This document shows positions 16,270 to 24,035 of a stretch of 64,000 nucleotides of DNA, in pieces (the stretch's first letter is position 1; every line of letters starts with the position of its first letter). The stretch is from the NCBI RefSeq assembly GCF_900166635.1, contig NZ_LT800497.1:3210344-3274343 (forward strand), in the 5' to 3' direction. The position numbers and the translations under genes were made by a program. Under the pieces are notes generated by a model that had not been told where the DNA came from, searched no databases, and was given only the letters and a program-made list of their open reading frames with translations. Source of the stretch: Oceanobacillus timonensis. GTDB lineage: Bacteria > Bacillota > Bacilli > Bacillales > Amphibacillaceae.

Positions 16270-17478
16270 CTATAATAAATGGAAATGTCCCTTCTTCAGC
16301 AATAACTGCCATCCACCTAACTGGTATAAATAATGGTTATCATATATTCGTTTTACTAACACCGCTTTCCAGCCAAATATCCTTCGATTCTGTATGGTTG
16401 CGACGCCGTCATCTCTTCCTAACGTTGCAAATGTGCCTTGTTTAACAGGGCGGCAGGATGTAAGTTCTTTATTTCTCAGTCTTGAAGCGATATTTTTCGC
16501 AACAACAGCTGCCTCTTCGATTGCTTTTTTAGCTGTCGGAGAAATTTCTTCTCCATTTTCATCTGTGACATAAGCACACTCCCCTACGACAAATATGGAA
16601 TCATCTATTGTAGAAAGCATATTGGAATGCACTTCTATTTTTTTATTTTTCAAAGCCAGTCCTGCTTTTTCAAATACCGGATTCACCTGTACGCCTCCCG
16701 TCCAAATGAATGTATGCGTAGCGATTTTGCGCTCAATTCCACCTGCTTCATAAATGACTCTATTATCCTGGTATGCTTTCAACTGATCTAAATGGATAAT
16801 TTCTACTCCCCTAGATTGTAAAGAAGTAGCTGCATAATGCTCTAATTCCTCATCGAATCCCGGCAATAGAGACTTATTTTCCGCAAGCATATACACATGA
16901 ACCTGCGTTTTTTCAATATCAAATTCCCTGCATATCTCTGGTATTTGATGAATCAATTCTCCTGCAAACTCTACTCCAAGAATGCCTCCGCCGCTAATTA
17001 CGATATTTAATTTGCTGTCATCCTTCTTATCAGCATTTACATAGCTGGCAAAATTGTACTCTATATGTTCACGGACAAAACGGGCACTATTAATATCTGT
17101 AATAGAATAAGCATGCTCATACAGCCCCGGAATTCCCTCAGCCCTCGGCTCAAAACCAAGACCGATAACAAGCAAATCATAGTGCAGGTCTCTATTTTTT
17201 AATCGGACCTTTTTAGCATCTTTTTTGATTGAAACAACGTCATCTATTATAAAATTTATTTTTGAACGATTAATGATATCTTTGATTTTTATTTTGGAGC
17301 GATCCTGATGCAGCGTACCGGCAGCATTTTCGTGCAGACAGCTTGCTTGGAAATGATAATCATATTTATGAACTAACGTAATCTCCGCTTCATTCTGCCG
17401 CAGCTGCTTCTGAAGTTTTACTGCTGTCATTATACCTCCATAACCCGCTCCTAATATTACAATATGCGGTTTATTCAT
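16270..17478 (-). CDS. yumB: Type II NADH dehydrogenase (YumB-like)
   Basis: Peripheral-membrane flavoprotein that oxidises NADH and reduces menaquinone without pumping protons. It has 402 residues with two dinucleotide folds: FAD site IVILGAGYGGIMTAVKL at the N-terminus and NADH site IVISGGGILGVEFAGEL at about 160-176. SIFVVGECAYV (about 294-304) is the usual second FAD contact, and a C-terminal amphipathic tail can bind the membrane. The gene is divergent from yumC across a 680-base gap holding repeat copy A. It pairs functionally with the menaquinone genes at the left of the window. Confidence 0.9.
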   Translation of the reverse strand: MNKPHIVILGAGYGGIMTAVKLQKQLRQNEAEITLVHKYDYHFQASCLHENAAGTLHQDRSKIKIKDIINRSKINFIIDDVVSIKKDAKKVRLKNRDLHYDLLVIGLGFEPRAEGIPGLYEHAYSITDINSARFVREHIEYNFASYVNADKKDDSKLNIVISGGGILGVEFAGELIHQIPEICREFDIEKTQVHVYMLAENKSLLPGFDEELEHYAATSLQSRGVEIIHLDQLKAYQDNRVIYEAGGIERKIATHTFIWTGGVQVNPVFEKAGLALKNKKIEVHSNMLSTIDDSIFVVGECAYVTDENGEEISPTAKKAIEEAAVVAKNIASRLRNKELTSCRPVKQGTFATLGRDDGVATIQNRRIFGWKAVLVKRIYDNHYLYQLGGWQLLLKKGHFHLL

Positions 17479-17625
17479 GGTTTTCCACGACTCCTATTCA
17501 TTATTATCAATATACGAAACAAACGAATTTTGTCATATAAATAACTTCATTTTGTAATCAAACTGTAATAATACTAACCTATCTTAAATGCTGCCGCCCA
17601 AAATAGCAAGTTTAAAAGTCATTAT

Positions 17626-17987
17626 CTCAACTTTTGCCCTTTAAAAAGTAACTTCCTTTCCATCGAAACAGGAGTTGACCGTTTCTTCCATACATCTATT
17701 GATAAAGTTTAGAGGTAAAGTGTAAGGCAACCGCTACGGCGGACTGTTTTGCTTTCCGACGTACAAATATTTTCGGTGGGGTGAGTAAGCGCAACCCCAG
17801 GACGTTGCGACTTTAGTCTGCCTAGGGGCACGCTCTTCAGCTAACTTTTGCCAAGAAAAGCGCTTCGCAAAAGTGGATCTTCAGATGGTGCTGATCCCTC
17901 AGGAGTCAAAACGGCCCACCTCCGCTAGTAGGATATTCTATGCGGTTGTAATAGCTGAACAAATAAAAATTCGATCAGACAGAACCA
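17626..17987 (+). repeat. Dispersed structured repeat, copy A (long form)
   Basis: About 360 bases, nearly collinear with copy B at 29380-29676. It carries an outer inverted pair (GACTGTTTTG near 17742, CAAAACGGCC near 17907), a nested stem ACTTTTGC..GCAAAAGT, and AGGGGCAC..GTGC..CCCT arms. Between 17758 and about 17821 it has about 62 bases missing from copy B; this insert matches copy C and holds the hairpin GGGGT, loop GAGTAAGCGCA, ACCCC (17778-17798). It fills most of the 680-base gap between the NDH-2 gene and yumC; no gene was found there. Confidence 0.85.
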
Positions 17988-18158
17988 GTTTTTGTGGTGC
18001 ATGGTAAAATGTTCAGCAATCATTCCTTTATCTATAATGATGGAAAGAATATAAAAATACGTATCCTTACCTATCCTTCTAAAACGATATAATTCAAACC
18101 AAAACGAGTTTATGATACGATAGGAATGGTAAACGTTTAGACAGAAAAGAGGTATTAT

Positions 18159-19142
18159 ATGGAGAAAGTTTTTGATGTAACCATCATTGGAGCTGGACCT
18201 ACTGGCTTATTCACAGCCTTTTACGGCGGCATGCGTCAAGCCAGTGTTAAGATAATTGAAAGCCTGCCTCATATTGGAGGGCAATTAACGGCATTATACC
18301 CAGAGAAATATATATATGATGTTGCAGGATTTCCTAAAGTGCGTGCACAGGAGCTTATCGATCAGTTGGAAGAACAGGCAAATTTGTTTGACCCTGAAAT
18401 TGTGCTTGGACAGGCTATTGAAACAGTGGAACGCTTGGAAGATGATAGTTTCCGCCTCGTGTCCAATACCGGAGAAGAACATTTGACAAAAACAATCATT
18501 ATCACTGCCGGTAATGGCGCATTTCAGCCGAGAAGATTGAATGTGGGTGATAGTGAAGCATTCGAGGGAACCAACTTACATTATTATGTGACGGATATGA
18601 GCAAATATAAGAATAAGCATGTTGCCATTTTAGGCGGAGGAGATTCAGCTGTCGACTGGGCATTGATGCTAGAGCAAGTTGCTTCGAAAGTGTCATTGAT
18701 TCATCGGCGCGATCAATTCCGTGCCCATGAACATAGTGTAGAACAATTGGAAGCATCTACAGTAGAAAGATTGACCCCTTATGCTCCTACAGCTGTTGTC
18801 GCAGACGCCAAGATTGAAAAGCTCATCCTGCAGAAAATAAAAGAAGATGAACTGATTGAATTAGAAGTGGATGACGTCATTTGCAGCTATGGGTTTATAT
18901 CCAGTCTCGGCCCAATTAAAGACTGGGGATTGGAAATTGAAAAAAATAGTATCGTTGTTAACTCAAAAATGGAGACCAATATTCCAGGGATATACGCAGC
19001 AGGAGATGTTTGTACGTATGATGGAAAGGTGAAGCTGATTGCAACAGGATTTGGCGAAGGACCGACAGCGATTAATAATGCGAAAAATTACATGGATCCA
19101 AAAGCAAGAATACAGCCGAAGCATTCCACTGCGATGTTTTAA
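18159..19142 (+). CDS. yumC: Ferredoxin/flavodoxin-NADP+ reductase, thioredoxin-reductase-like (YumC)
   Basis: Homodimeric flavoenzyme that moves electrons between NADPH and ferredoxin or flavodoxin. It has 327 residues with FAD site [18 protein letters not shown] at the N-terminus, [29 protein letters not shown] site [15 protein letters not shown] (about 155-169) and the C-terminal FAD contact [11 protein letters not shown] (about 276-286). The CxxC of true thioredoxin reductases is absent, as expected for this class. GAGGT precedes the start. Same neighbour as in B. subtilis (yumB divergent). Confidence 0.95.
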   Translation: MEKVFDVTIIGAGPTGLFTAFYGGMRQASVKIIESLPHIGGQLTALYPEKYIYDVAGFPKVRAQELIDQLEEQANLFDPEIVLGQAIETVERLEDDSFRLVSNTGEEHLTKTIIITAGNGAFQPRRLNVGDSEAFEGTNLHYYVTDMSKYKNKHVAILGGGDSAVDWALMLEQVASKVSLIHRRDQFRAHEHSVEQLEASTVERLTPYAPTAVVADAKIEKLILQKIKEDELIELEVDDVICSYGFISSLGPIKDWGLEIEKNSIVVNSKMETNIPGIYAAGDVCTYDGKVKLIATGFGEGPTAINNAKNYMDPKARIQPKHSTAMF

Positions 19143-19157
19143 GAAGACTTTAACAAA

Positions 19158-19189
19158 AGATTGGCAATATGTCTTTGCCAATCTTTTTT
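19158..19189 (+). terminator. Terminator after yumC
   Basis: AAGATTGGCAA pairs with TTGCCAATCTT, then TTTT. Confidence 0.9.
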
Positions 19190-19311
19190 CGTGAACTTTT
19201 TTAAATGCTCATTACATATCCATTGAATAATGCAAGCTATTATTTGAATTATACCTAAATACCACTTTCCAAACAAGCAGGAACTGCAGAGGCCAAAACC
19301 TGCTCTCTGCA

Positions 19312-19353
19312 ACTGGAAGCTCTCAGGTAAAAGAGAGAGCTTCCAGCTTTTTA
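19312..19353 (+). other. Strong hairpin with glycine-aptamer-like loop
   Basis: CTGGAAGCTCTC and GAGAGCTTCCAG pair exactly around a loop reading AGGTAAAAGA, followed by CTTTTT. The text CTCTCAGGTAAAAG echoes the glycine riboswitch core (CTCTCAGGCAAAAGG), but no same-strand gene follows, so it may only be a terminator. Confidence 0.4.
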
Positions 19354-19358
19354 TCTAT

Positions 19359-19601
19359 CCGCACAGAAAAAGTCACGCAATTTCGCTCTTCATTCATTTT
19401 CATGTTTCAATTTCTTAATCTCTTCCACATCTAAGCCTGTTTTTTTAGCTATAAGTTCCGGAGAAAGAACGTCTAATAGGTCTTTGGCAATTTTAATTCT
19501 TTCTTTTTGCTGGGCACTTTCCACTGCTTCTTTTTTCTCTTCCTCAAAGGCTCTGCCTACTTTTGTCATTACTAACAGCTCCTTTACTTGCTTAGCATAT
19601 T
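19359..19601 (-). repeat. Tandem duplication, copy 1 (3' end of the Rpn-like gene)
   Basis: This stretch repeats 19602-19890 in the same orientation with few base changes and a deletion of the internal EKAV-coding units. The unit runs from CCGCAnAGAAAAGTCAC beyond the gene's stop to TAGCATATTC inside its coding region. Confidence 0.9.
19390..19569 (-). CDS. Stand-alone copy of the Rpn C-terminal segment (candidate antitoxin)
   Basis: A 59-residue frame, MTKVGRAFEEEKKEAVESAQ and onward, nearly identical to the last 71 residues of the gene at 19642-20535 but lacking the repeated EKAV block. It starts exactly at the methionine matching internal Met227 of that protein and has AAAGGAG upstream. 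An in-frame TGA lies just above, with no other start, so if made at all it is made from this ATG. It ends in the predicted helical motif DLLDVLSPELIAKKTGLDVEEIKKLK. In E. coli Rpn loci a C-terminal protein made from an internal start blocks the nuclease; that role here is inference. It could also be a decaying duplication. Confidence 0.55.
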   Translation of the reverse strand: MTKVGRAFEEEKKEAVESAQQKERIKIAKDLLDVLSPELIAKKTGLDVEEIKKLKHENE

Positions 19602-19890
19602 CCGCATAGAAAAGTCACCCAGATTCACCCAGATTCACCCTTCATTTATTTTCATGTTTCAATTTCTTAATCTCTTCCACATCTAAGCCTGTTTTTTTAG
19701 CTATAAGTTCCGGAGAAAGAACATCTAATAGGTCTTTGGCAATTTTAATTCTTTCTTTTTGTTGAGCACTCTGTTGCGCTTTTTCTACCGCTTTTTCTAC
19801 CGCTTTTTCCACTGCTTCTTTTTTCTCTTCCTCAAAGGCTCTGCCTACTTTTGTCATTTTTAACCACTCCTTTACTTGTTTAGCATATTC
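19602..19890 (-). repeat. Tandem duplication, copy 2 (parent 3' end)
   Basis: Parent unit of the direct repeat. It contains the internal start and the full EKAV-coding array, and is preceded by a small direct repeat of CCCAGATTCA. Confidence 0.9.
19642..19857 (-). CDS. Candidate internal product of the Rpn-like gene (gene within gene)
   Basis: In-frame ATG at 19857 (Met227 of the full protein) is preceded by AAAGGAGTGG at normal spacing, inside coding sequence. It would give a 71-residue protein identical to the Rpn C-terminus. The same start and ribosome site are kept in the duplicated stand-alone copy at 19390-19569. Translation is an inference. Confidence 0.45.
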   Translation of the reverse strand: MTKVGRAFEEEKKEAVEKAVEKAVEKAQQSAQQKERIKIAKDLLDVLSPELIAKKTGLDVEEIKKLKHENK

Positions 19891-20535
19891 TTCATCAATA
19901 AACTTATCCGTAGATGTCAGAATTCCTGCTATAGCTTGTACCTGCTGGTTATCATCTTCTATTTCTTTAGCTGTCTCAATAGAATCATGGATGACATCAT
20001 CACGACTTCTTTCACTTTTCATCAATGGAAGGATGCTGAGCTTGAATAAATCTTCTTGTGTTAATTGCTGCTCATTCCTTATTTTATTCTTTATGCTTTC
20101 TAATGTTTCATCTCCATTAAATTGGTATAATAAAACGGGATTGGAATGGATTTTTAAATCCCCTACACTTAATTCATTTTTTGTATTGGTAACTTCACTC
20201 GTATATACGACAACAATCCGTATCCTTTTTACCTGCTTTTCTTTTTGAAAATATCTTTGAGAGATTCTGTGCACATACCGTATATACTTTAGATGATTTT
20301 CCATATAATTATTATCACTTTCATACTCTAACATCAATACAGAATCATCTTCCAATTGAAAAACCGTATCAGAACGCTTTTCGTTCGCTGTAACCTCCGG
20401 AAATTCGTTTGGCAATAATCTTTTGATTCTTGGTAAATTTTTAACTCCTAAAACGTCCAGTGTCGAATTTTGATACAAATCACTTAAATATTTAAACAAA
20501 ATATCCTTGTTCTGATATGCTATACCTTCTGACAC
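19642..20535 (-). CDS. Rpn/PD-(D/E)XK family nuclease (transposase_31-like)
   Basis: A 297-residue protein of the recombination-promoting nuclease type. The active-site region KRSDTVFQLEDDSVLMLEYES matches the family pattern: Asp56, then Glu70 and Glu72, the D..ExE variant of PD-(D/E)XK. A helical middle and a C-terminal segment with 12-base repeats coding EKAV units (about 239-253) follow, then SPELIAKKTGLDVEEIKKLK, typical of Rpn C-termini. Codon 227 is an ATG with AGGAG 9 bases upstream, so a 71-residue internal product is plausible. E. coli Rpn proteins cut DNA and give phage defence (family knowledge). No transposon ends were seen. Confidence 0.75.
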   Translation of the reverse strand: MSEGIAYQNKDILFKYLSDLYQNSTLDVLGVKNLPRIKRLLPNEFPEVTANEKRSDTVFQLEDDSVLMLEYESDNNYMENHLKYIRYVHRISQRYFQKEKQVKRIRIVVVYTSEVTNTKNELSVGDLKIHSNPVLLYQFNGDETLESIKNKIRNEQQLTQEDLFKLSILPLMKSERSRDDVIHDSIETAKEIEDDNQQVQAIAGILTSTDKFIDEEYAKQVKEWLKMTKVGRAFEEEKKEAVEKAVEKAVEKAQQSAQQKERIKIAKDLLDVLSPELIAKKTGLDVEEIKKLKHENK

Positions 20536-20633
20536 TTATCATCATCCTTTACCATTATTATAACATACTCAAATAAAAACCAGATTATGTTCTTATTCAC
20601 ATTCATCCCCTGTGTACAAACCAAGCAGTTCTA

Positions 20634-20691
20634 AAGAAAAAAAGCCTTCCCAAAAATTTATATTATCAACATAAACTGCTTGGGAAGGCTT
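20634..20691 (-). terminator. Terminator after yutM
   Basis: On the minus strand AAGCCTTCCCAA pairs with TTGGGAAGGCTT across a long loop, then seven Ts. Confidence 0.8.
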
Positions 20692-20776
20692 ATCATTTAC
20701 AACCTTGATTTTTTGTTTCTACATTTGTTACGATTTATTTTCTTTTCATGCTTACACAAAGAATAGATGGTACTTA

Positions 20777-21133
20777 TTAACAATCTCCCGGTGCGCCAGC
20801 ATTCTGTGCCGTACGGAAGGAAGAACCACAGCCGCAGGATACGATGGCGTTCGGATTATCGATGCTGAACCCGCCGCCCATCATATTTTCTTTATAATCA
20901 ATCTTTGTACCTTCAATAATTGGGATATCCTGATTGAAAAAGACAATTGGGATATCATTAATTGTTTCAACAACATCCAATTCTTCATTCACTTCATCGG
21001 CAAAACCTAATGAATAAGACAGACCGCTGCATCCGCCGCCTTTTATACCAAAACGGAGCAATGCCTCTCCTGGTTCATCCTTCATCATTTCTTTAATCTG
21101 TGCACTCGCACGATCAGTCAGTTCAATAATCAT
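20777..21133 (-). CDS. yutM: YutM, A-type iron-sulfur carrier (HesB/IscA/SufA family)
   Basis: A 118-residue Fe-S carrier that takes clusters from the scaffold to target proteins. The three family cysteines are in place: GGGCSGLSY (about residue 35) and the C-terminal SCGCGSSF (about 99-106). Length is that of SufA-type proteins plus a short tail ending PGDC. Its start follows AGGAGG. It lies 155 bases downstream of dapF on the same strand, as in B. subtilis where yutM and dapF (yutL) are neighbours, and near the NfuA-type gene yutI. Confidence 0.92.
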   Translation of the reverse strand: MIIELTDRASAQIKEMMKDEPGEALLRFGIKGGGCSGLSYSLGFADEVNEELDVVETINDIPIVFFNQDIPIIEGTKIDYKENMMGGGFSIDNPNAIVSCGCGSSFRTAQNAGAPGDC

Positions 21134-21288
21134 CTTCTGAACCTCCTTTTCTTTGTAAATCCTATAAAAAGTTCAAAATGTACATAAAAGAATTCTTTGA
21201 GAAATATCCAGTTCTTTTATCCACCCTCTTTGAACACATACTCTAATTTCAGTATACACCTGTACTTGTCAGAATCAAGTAATTCATT

Positions 21289-22143
21289 TTATGCATTAAA
21301 AATTCCTGAAGCAATTGTTTCTGCGCCGCCGGTCATCCAGATATGTCCGTCTTCTTTCCATTCAATTAGTAAATCGCCGCCGGCTAAATGAACAACAATC
21401 TTTTTCCCTTTGGTTACTTTATCATTCAGCGTTGCTGCGACAACCGCTGCACATGCCCCTGTTCCGCAGGCTTCGGTAACGCCTGATCCGCGCTCCCAGA
21501 CACGAAAATGGATTTCCTCATCTGATACAATTTCTATAAACTCTGTATTGACGCCCTCAGGAAAGCGTTCATCCTTTTCAATAATCGGTCCAAGTGTTGT
21601 CAGCGGCGCTTCATCAATCGCATCCACCACTGTTATCACATGCGGATTTCCCATGGAAACAGCTGTCACTTGTAAGGTCGTGTCTGCCACTGGGAAAGGT
21701 TCGTCAATAACTGTTGTACCTGCTTCACCGAGCATCGGAATCTGTTCTCTTTGTAAAATAGGTTCTCCCATATCAATGGTTACTTCTTCTACTTCTTGTT
21801 CCCTATTTTTTTTAACAATAGCTTGCACAATATTTGCTTTCGTCTGGATTGTAAATTCTGATTTTCTTACAATGCCTGTTTCATAAGCGTATTTTGCCGT
21901 GCAACGCAGGCCGTTTCCGCAATTCATTCCCTCAGAACCGTCCTTATTAAAAATACGCATGCCAACATCTGCTGTTTCTGCCGGATGAATTAAAATCATC
22001 CCGTCTGAACCGATGCCGGTATTCTGGTTCGACATCTTAACAGCTAGTTCAGATAATTTGTCCTCTGGCAGTTCGGTATGGAAAAGATCGATATAGATAT
22101 AATTATTTCCCAGTCCATGCATTTTGGTAAAAGGTATTTTCAT
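21289..22143 (-). CDS. dapF: Diaminopimelate epimerase
   Basis: Racemises LL- to meso-diaminopimelate for peptidoglycan and lysine synthesis, without a cofactor. It has 284 residues built of two similar halves. The catalytic cysteines are in MNCGNGLRC (about 75) and EACGTGACAAV (about 225), and ERGSGVTEACGTGA carries the signature. N-terminal MHGLGNNYIYID replaces the usual HGLGNDF. It starts 3 bases after the yuzD stop, so yuzD-dapF is an operon. Confidence 0.95.
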   Translation of the reverse strand: MKIPFTKMHGLGNNYIYIDLFHTELPEDKLSELAVKMSNQNTGIGSDGMILIHPAETADVGMRIFNKDGSEGMNCGNGLRCTAKYAYETGIVRKSEFTIQTKANIVQAIVKKNREQEVEEVTIDMGEPILQREQIPMLGEAGTTVIDEPFPVADTTLQVTAVSMGNPHVITVVDAIDEAPLTTLGPIIEKDERFPEGVNTEFIEIVSDEEIHFRVWERGSGVTEACGTGACAAVVAATLNDKVTKGKKIVVHLAGGDLLIEWKEDGHIWMTGGAETIASGIFNA

Positions 22144-22146
22144 GTG

Positions 22147-22521
22147 CTATTCTCCTTCTGCTTCGCCCTCTTTTACGGGTAACCCCTGTTCTTCCAACGC
22201 TTGATAAATCGGTTTCAAACGCGGGATACCTTCCGCAACCATTGTATCATTTATCCATACAACCGGATAAAAAAGATCCTCTTCTATTATTTTATCCACA
22301 TATGCCTGTTCCTCAAAATCTGATTGCGGTTGGTTGATATCAATATAACGATATTGAACATCGTCTGTAACATACTTTCTGCCAATTGCTGCCTGGAGCC
22401 ATTCATAGGTATCTTTTGAGCCTGGTGCTCCGACACAACTCGCACAAATTTGTTCACTTCCATAGACCGTTAATGTTATGGCAGGTATTTGACACACTTC
22501 CTTTCTACGTGGTGCTGTCAT
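22147..22521 (-). CDS. yuzD: YuzD family thioredoxin-fold protein
   Basis: A 124-residue protein of the DUF1462/YuzD family, with ITLTVYGSEQICASCVGAPGSKDTYEWLQAA near the N-terminus, where two cysteines form CASC at a thioredoxin-like position, and YPVVWINDTMVAEGIPRLKPIY after it (cis-Pro-like region). Function unknown. The start is uncertain: the ATG at 22521 lacks a good ribosome site, and AAAGGA sits farther in, close to a GTG 8 codons later, so the mature N-terminus may be shorter. It is divergent from yutI, with the Fur-like box between them. Confidence 0.8.
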   Translation of the reverse strand: MTAPRRKEVCQIPAITLTVYGSEQICASCVGAPGSKDTYEWLQAAIGRKYVTDDVQYRYIDINQPQSDFEEQAYVDKIIEEDLFYPVVWINDTMVAEGIPRLKPIYQALEEQGLPVKEGEAEGE

Positions 22522-22582
22522 CCGCTATACAAATCATTTTACAAAATAAGAAGAAAAAGATAAAATAAAATTAATCAACTAA

Positions 22583-22599
22583 TTGAAAATCATTTTCAA
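22583..22599 (+). promoter_or_regulatory. Fur box upstream of yutI
   Basis: TTGAAAAT, C, ATTTTCAA is a perfect palindrome. Its 7-1-7 core TGAAAATCATTTTCA matches the Bacillus Fur consensus TGATAATnATTATCA at 12 of the 14 defined positions. It lies between divergent yuzD and yutI, just upstream of a possible yutI promoter (TTTACG 22607-22612, TAAAAT 22629-22634). Confidence 0.65.
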
Positions 22600-22656
22600 C
22601 TAGATTTTTACGCTTAACTGCGTTATAATAAAATTGCGGGAAAGGAGTAGGTTAAT

Positions 22657-22881
22657 ATGCAAGAGCAAGTACAAGAAGTATTAAGCAAGCTTCGTCCATT
22701 TTTATTGCGTGATGGTGGAGACGTAGAGTTAATTGACGTTGATGATGACGGTGTTGTTTTATTGCGCCTTATGGGAGCATGCGGCAACTGCCCGAGTTCA
22801 ACCATTACCTTAAAAGCAGGAATTGAACGCGCATTGATGGCGGAAGTTCCTGGCGTATCAGAAATCGAACAGGTATTTTAA
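22657..22881 (+). CDS. yutI: YutI, NifU-like Fe-S scaffold/carrier (Nfu type)
   Basis: A 74-residue protein formed only of the NifU C-terminal domain, which binds a [4Fe-4S] cluster at a dimer interface and hands it to target enzymes. The cluster motif CGNCPSS (CxxC) is near residue 42, preceded by [32 protein letters not shown] precedes the start. The upstream Fur-like palindrome suggests de-repression when iron is scarce. Confidence 0.93.
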   Translation: MQEQVQEVLSKLRPFLLRDGGDVELIDVDDDGVVLLRLMGACGNCPSSTITLKAGIERALMAEVPGVSEIEQVF

Positions 22882-23004
22882 TATTTATTCATATAAAACG
22901 GAGTGTGTTCTGATGTTTGACAGAGACTCTCCGTTTTTATTTATCAACTATCCTTTTCAACCTCCAAGGGAGAAAATCAAATCTCCCTCAGAAGCTATCT
23001 TCAA

Positions 23005-23970
23005 TTAGGAAACCGGTGTTATTGCTTCCTTTCCGCTGACAACTGCCGCGATATTATCCATACACAGCTGAATCATTTTTGTTCTTGTTTCTACACTGGC
23101 TGATCCAATGTGCGGAAGACACACAGCATTTTTTAAACCGACTAATGGATGATCTGCCTCAATCGGCTCTTCCTCAAAGACATCCAGCCCTGCAGCCTGG
23201 ATTTCTCCCGCTTGGAGCGCATGGACCAACGCTTCTTCATCCACTACTTTTCCACGCGAGATATTGACAAAGACAGCGCTTGATTTCATTTTTTCAAAAG
23301 CAGCCTGATTAAACATTTTATCCGTTTCCTCCGTATGTGGGACAACCGTTACAACAAAATCAGAAGTCTCTAGCAATTCATCCAAGCTGACATATGTTGC
23401 CTGAAGTCGTTCTTCGGCATCTTTTTTACGAGAACGGTTATGGTACTGGATATTCATGTCAAAACCAGTTGCTCGCTTTGCTATTCCTTCTCCGATTCTG
23501 CCCATGCCGACAATTCCAAGTGTCTTGCCATAGATATCGGAACCGGCAAAGAAAAACGGCGCCCATGATTGCCATTTATCCTGCTTCACCCAGTCAGCCG
23601 CTTCTGTTATCCTTCTGGCAGCAGCCATCAGCAGCGAAAAACCTAAATCTGCCGTTGTTTCCGATAAAACATCCGGCGTGTTTGTTGCAACAACATCATG
23701 CTGTTTACATGCCTCGAGATCGATATTATCGTAGCCGACAGCCATATTTGCCACCACCTTTAAATGGGGTGCTTTTGCCAGCAAATCCTCATCAATAGCA
23801 TCACTTAATACGGAAAATAAAGCATCTGCCTCGGCAACTTCTTGATAAAGCGTTTCTTTTGGCACTGGTTCTTCCTCTTTTTCCCACATACGAACCTCTA
23901 ACTGATCCTGATAAGGTTCGAGATATTTGGCATCGATTTTACGGGTAATATAAACTTTTGGCTTGGACAT
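23005..23970 (-). CDS. D-2-hydroxyacid dehydrogenase (glyoxylate/hydroxypyruvate reductase-like)
   Basis: NAD(P)-dependent D-isomer 2-hydroxyacid dehydrogenase, 321 residues. The dinucleotide site is LGIVGMGRIGEGIAKRA (about 150-166). Catalytic residues are Arg in NISRGKVVDEEAL (about 236), Glu in LDVFEEEPIEADHP and His in CLPHIGSASVETR. MAVGYDNIDLEAC is the substrate loop. These fit GRHPR/YvcT-like enzymes acting on glyoxylate, hydroxypyruvate or 2-ketogluconate; the substrate is not certain. I start at 23970 (MSKPKVYI); the longer frame would need a TTG. No operon partner. Confidence 0.85.
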   Translation of the reverse strand: MSKPKVYITRKIDAKYLEPYQDQLEVRMWEKEEEPVPKETLYQEVAEADALFSVLSDAIDEDLLAKAPHLKVVANMAVGYDNIDLEACKQHDVVATNTPDVLSETTADLGFSLLMAAARRITEAADWVKQDKWQSWAPFFFAGSDIYGKTLGIVGMGRIGEGIAKRATGFDMNIQYHNRSRKKDAEERLQATYVSLDELLETSDFVVTVVPHTEETDKMFNQAAFEKMKSSAVFVNISRGKVVDEEALVHALQAGEIQAAGLDVFEEEPIEADHPLVGLKNAVCLPHIGSASVETRTKMIQLCMDNIAAVVSGKEAITPVS

Positions 23971-24035
23971 ATCCTGGTATTCTCCTTCCTGTGACAAGAT
24001 AAATATTTCTATTTTTTATTCTATTCCCATTTATC

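Noticed and set aside
19642..20535. Active transposon around the Rpn-like (transposase_31) gene
   Set aside because: No terminal inverted repeats or target duplications were found; the direct repeat is a duplication of the gene's own 3' end.
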